From MWDF01 sp964577435 (GTDB lineage: Bacteria; Bacillota; DTU025; MWDF01): a stretch of DNA of 15,556 nucleotides. A model generated the notes under the pieces. The model searched no databases. It had not been told where the DNA came from and saw only the letters and a program-made list of their open reading frames with translations. The stretch covers positions 1 through 15,556 of the forward strand of contig CAZNZD010000033.1 in NCBI GenBank assembly GCA_964577435.1, given 5' to 3'. This document shows, piece after piece, positions 13,686 through 15,556 of the stretch. Numbering within the stretch: the stretch's first letter is position 1; the number at the start of each line of letters is the position of its first letter. The position numbers and the translations under genes are program-made.

Positions 13686-13859
13686 ATGGTGCTTCTACAG
13701 GAGATAATCCACTACATCTACTTCGTGATGGCGGGCTTCTTCGGGCTCCTTTTGATAAGGGCGCTGTTTAAGAGGTCTACCAGGACGAACCTTGTCTACG
13801 ACATCGTCTACGCCTATGCGGTAATACCATTCCTGCTGCGCGCGCTGCACATCAGGTAA
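13686..13859 (+). CDS. small membrane protein, 57 residues, possible transporter subunit
   Basis: This short protein of unknown family has a first hydrophobic segment (about 9-28, HYIYFVMAGFFGLLLIRALF), a basic turn (KRSTRTN), and a second, more aromatic segment (about 39-54, YDIVYAYAVIPFLLRAL). GGAGGAG lies 8 bases upstream of ATG 13686, and an in-frame GTG at 13677 overlaps that site and is unlikely. It lies 21 bases after the permease and 13 before the hydrolase, so it is cotranscribed. It occupies the place of the small DctQ subunit of TRAP systems but is far shorter (DctQ has four segments and about 160 residues). A role as an accessory or minimal small subunit is inference. Confidence 0.75.
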   Translation: MVLLQEIIHYIYFVMAGFFGLLLIRALFKRSTRTNLVYDIVYAYAVIPFLLRALHIR

Positions 13860-13872
13860 GGAGGACAGGAAT

Positions 13873-15030
13873 ATGAGCAGTTCCAACATCAGAAAGCTCG
13901 CCTTCCTAGTGGCGTTCCTGGTCCTTGCCGGCTTCGCCTCGGCGGAGTTCATCGACCTTAGGACCTACAGGGAGAAGGTGGTCGTCTCGGAGGCATTCAC
14001 GGAGAAGAGGATGCTTTCAGACTGGCTACCGAGCCTCAAGGGCACAATGGGAGATACCCCGGTATATTTCTATGATTCAGGCGTTCCGGGCGCAACCGTG
14101 TTCATCTACGGAGGGGCCCACCCCTACGAGCCTGCTGGCCCGTTGGCGGTCTATGTGATCATGGAGAACCTTCAGATCACCTCCGGTAGGATAATCCTCA
14201 TGCCGAGGGCAGATATGAGCGCATCATTCCAGGGCATACTGGGCAACGCCTACCCGCAGTACCTGCACATCCCCACCGAGTGGGGCCAGCAAGTCTACAG
14301 GATAGGAGACAGGGAAACAGCTCACCTCGACCAGTGGCCGGACCCGTTCACCTATGTGCACTATCCTTCAGGGCAGAACCTCGCTTACCAGGACCTCAGG
14401 AACTACAATCGAACCTTCCCGGGGCGTGCTGACGGCACTCTAACCGAGCGTATGTCGTTTGCGACTATGGAACTCATAAGAAACGAGAAGTGCGACCTGG
14501 TAATCGACTTCCACGAGGCATCCCTCATGTACCCTGTCGTAGACACCTACGTCACCCATCAGAGGGCTGAGGAGATTGCTATGATCGCAGCTCTCATGTG
14601 CCAGGCGGAGATACCTATGAAATGCGAAGTGTCGCCCAAGAGCCTAAGAGGACTCACACATCGCGAGATAGGCGACTACAGCGAGGCGTATGCTGTGCTC
14701 ATCGAGACAGCTGAACCCTTCATCGATAGAGTGGTCGGGCGAGTGACCGAGCAGCTCATGATAGACGGCAAGGACGAGTTCCTGCAGAGGGCGGCCGACA
14801 AGGGCCTTCTTTACACTTCCTATGACATCAATGACGCTCCCACTATAGACCACAGGGTGGGAAGGCTTCTTACCTCGTCGCTCGAGCTGATCAACATGTA
14901 TAACCAGTTCCATCCGGAGAAGGCTGTGAACTTCTGGTACCCCCGCTTCACTGACGTCAAGACAAATGGGATAGGGTATTACCTGCATGATCCTGCATCG
15001 GCCGATCCTCAGAGGGTCTTCGAGAACTAG
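13873..15030 (+). CDS. exported M14-type zinc hydrolase, succinylglutamate desuccinylase/aspartoacylase-like
   Basis: This 385-residue metallohydrolase has an N-terminal signal sequence (about 9-24, ending GFASA). The zinc site looks complete: H83 and E86 in YGGAHPYEPAG (H-x2-E) and H214 in DLVIDFHEAS. The substrate-binding NRTFPG (179-184) is the NRxFPG motif of AstE/AspA enzymes, and E278 in LIETAEPF is a candidate general acid/base. AstE and AspA cleave N-acyl amino acids in the cytoplasm; the export signal here argues for a periplasmic substrate, perhaps an acylated or gamma-linked amino acid or peptide. AAGGAGG precedes ATG 13873. It follows the transporter genes closely and is followed by a C69 dipeptidase, consistent with processing substrates before uptake. 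Confidence 0.82.
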   Translation: MSSSNIRKLAFLVAFLVLAGFASAEFIDLRTYREKVVVSEAFTEKRMLSDWLPSLKGTMGDTPVYFYDSGVPGATVFIYGGAHPYEPAGPLAVYVIMENLQITSGRIILMPRADMSASFQGILGNAYPQYLHIPTEWGQQVYRIGDRETAHLDQWPDPFTYVHYPSGQNLAYQDLRNYNRTFPGRADGTLTERMSFATMELIRNEKCDLVIDFHEASLMYPVVDTYVTHQRAEEIAMIAALMCQAEIPMKCEVSPKSLRGLTHREIGDYSEAYAVLIETAEPFIDRVVGRVTEQLMIDGKDEFLQRAADKGLLYTSYDINDAPTIDHRVGRLLTSSLELINMYNQFHPEKAVNFWYPRFTDVKTNGIGYYLHDPASADPQRVFEN

Positions 15031-15036
15031 TGGAAT

Positions 15037-15076
15037 AAGGGGAGGGCAGCGCATATTGGGGAAACGTCCTCCCCTT
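15037..15076 (+). other. hairpin between the M14-type hydrolase and C69 dipeptidase genes
   Basis: AAGGGGAGG (15037-15045) pairs perfectly with CCTCCCCTT (15068-15076) across a 22-base loop; GGAA and TTCC could extend it past a one-base bulge. No T-run follows, so it may stabilise or separate messages in the operon rather than end transcription. Confidence 0.45.
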
Positions 15077-15115
15077 TCCAGATAGCGACCCATTCTAAGA
15101 AGTGAGGTGTGAAAC

Positions 15116-15556
15116 ATGAGGACCCGCAAAACTCTAATCATCCTGGCTTCAGTGCTTGTGATGATCCTCGCGCTCACGACGGTGAGCTATGCCTGCACCA
15201 TCATCGCGGTAGGCAAGAAGGCGACTGTCGACGGCTCCGCTCTCATCACCCACAACGACGACTCCGGCGTCGCAGACTTCAGGCTCTGGATCCTGAAGGG
15301 TGCGGAACACAAGGAGGGTGAAACCAGGCCAATAGTTATCGACTCCCATGACTATATCGACTACTCGAAGTGGCCCGTAGTCGACTACACCATGAACCGC
15401 AACAAGCGCGCAATGGTCCTCGCTGAGCTCCCCCAGCCCAAGAAGACCTACACCTACTTCCACTCCAGATACTCGTTCATCAACGAGAACGGCGTGGCGA
15501 TGGGCGAGTCGACCACCGGCATAAGCTCCGGCAACGACTACGGTAAAGCCGTCAGG
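15116..15556 (+). CDS. C69 family dipeptidase, N-terminal part (3' end outside window)
   Basis: 147 residues are visible; the frame is open at the window end. A signal peptide (1-26, TVSYA) is followed immediately by Cys27 in CTIIAVGKKATVDGSALI, the hallmark N-terminus of Peptidase_C69, whose Cys becomes the Ntn nucleophile once it is the first residue. GSALITHNDDSG and YSFINENGVAMGESTTG are further family blocks. These enzymes remove dipeptides from peptides and here should act outside the cytoplasm. GAGGTG lies upstream of ATG 15116. The gene follows the exported zinc hydrolase by 85 bases and is probably the last or a later member of the same cassette. It is a paralogue of the gene at the left edge of the window. 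Confidence 0.9.
   Translation, partial: MRTRKTLIILASVLVMILALTTVSYACTIIAVGKKATVDGSALITHNDDSGVADFRLWILKGAEHKEGETRPIVIDSHDYIDYSKWPVVDYTMNRNKRAMVLAELPQPKKTYTYFHSRYSFINENGVAMGESTTGISSGNDYGKAVR

Noticed and set aside
1..15556. tRNA, rRNA, CRISPR array, transposase, phage attachment site
   Set aside because: Looked for cloverleaf-like segments, spaced direct repeats, transposase motifs and terminal repeats; none was convincing by eye.

Overview
The window (about 15.6 kb, GC-rich, tightly packed) looks like a chromosome segment from an anaerobic, amino-acid or peptide-using Gram-negative-type bacterium. The best guess is a member of the Synergistota. That assignment is inference: it rests on remembered gene content (C69 dipeptidases, a DUF6305-like exported protein with a DctM-like permease, pgsB-pgsC-pgsW, a Gx-transporter/NusG-II fusion) and on strong Shine-Dalgarno sites. 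No rRNA, tRNA, CRISPR array or insertion sequence was recognised.

Left part (1-4680): the 3' end of a C69 dipeptidase gene converges on a reverse-strand pair, an MFS transporter and a GNAT acetyltransferase joined by a TGATG stop/start overlap. Divergent from these is a two-gene ABC-2 exporter (ATPase then permease with no gap between them), closed by an intrinsic terminator. About 300 bases with no convincing gene follow.

Middle (4980-7710): a peroxide-stress module. A PerR-type Fur-family regulator and a clade-3-like haem catalase form an operon. Their promoter (TTGATT-N17-TATAAT) carries a near-consensus PerR box over the -10 element. A small secreted protein with a Gly/Met/Cys-rich tail is transcribed in the opposite direction from the same intergenic region.

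Right-centre, reverse strand (7726-11369): a poly-gamma-glutamate operon, pgsB-pgsC-pgsW, with an ATGA overlap between pgsB and pgsC. It ends in an unusual fusion of a Gx-type (Hpre_diP_synt_I) membrane protein to a NusG-II domain. No pgsA/capA is present in the window.

Right, forward strand (11712-15556): across a 340-base AT-rich regulatory gap with inverted repeats lies a cassette of an exported DUF6305-like protein, a DctM-like 12-TM permease, a 57-residue membrane protein, an exported M14-type zinc hydrolase (AstE/AspA-like) and a second C69 dipeptidase, cut by the window edge. A perfect intrinsic terminator lies between the first two genes, and one arm of it can alternatively pair with the permease's Shine-Dalgarno. 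I read this cassette as an undescribed three-part transporter with exported hydrolases. It may recycle gamma-glutamyl or other peptides next to the polyglutamate synthesis operon; that link is a hypothesis.
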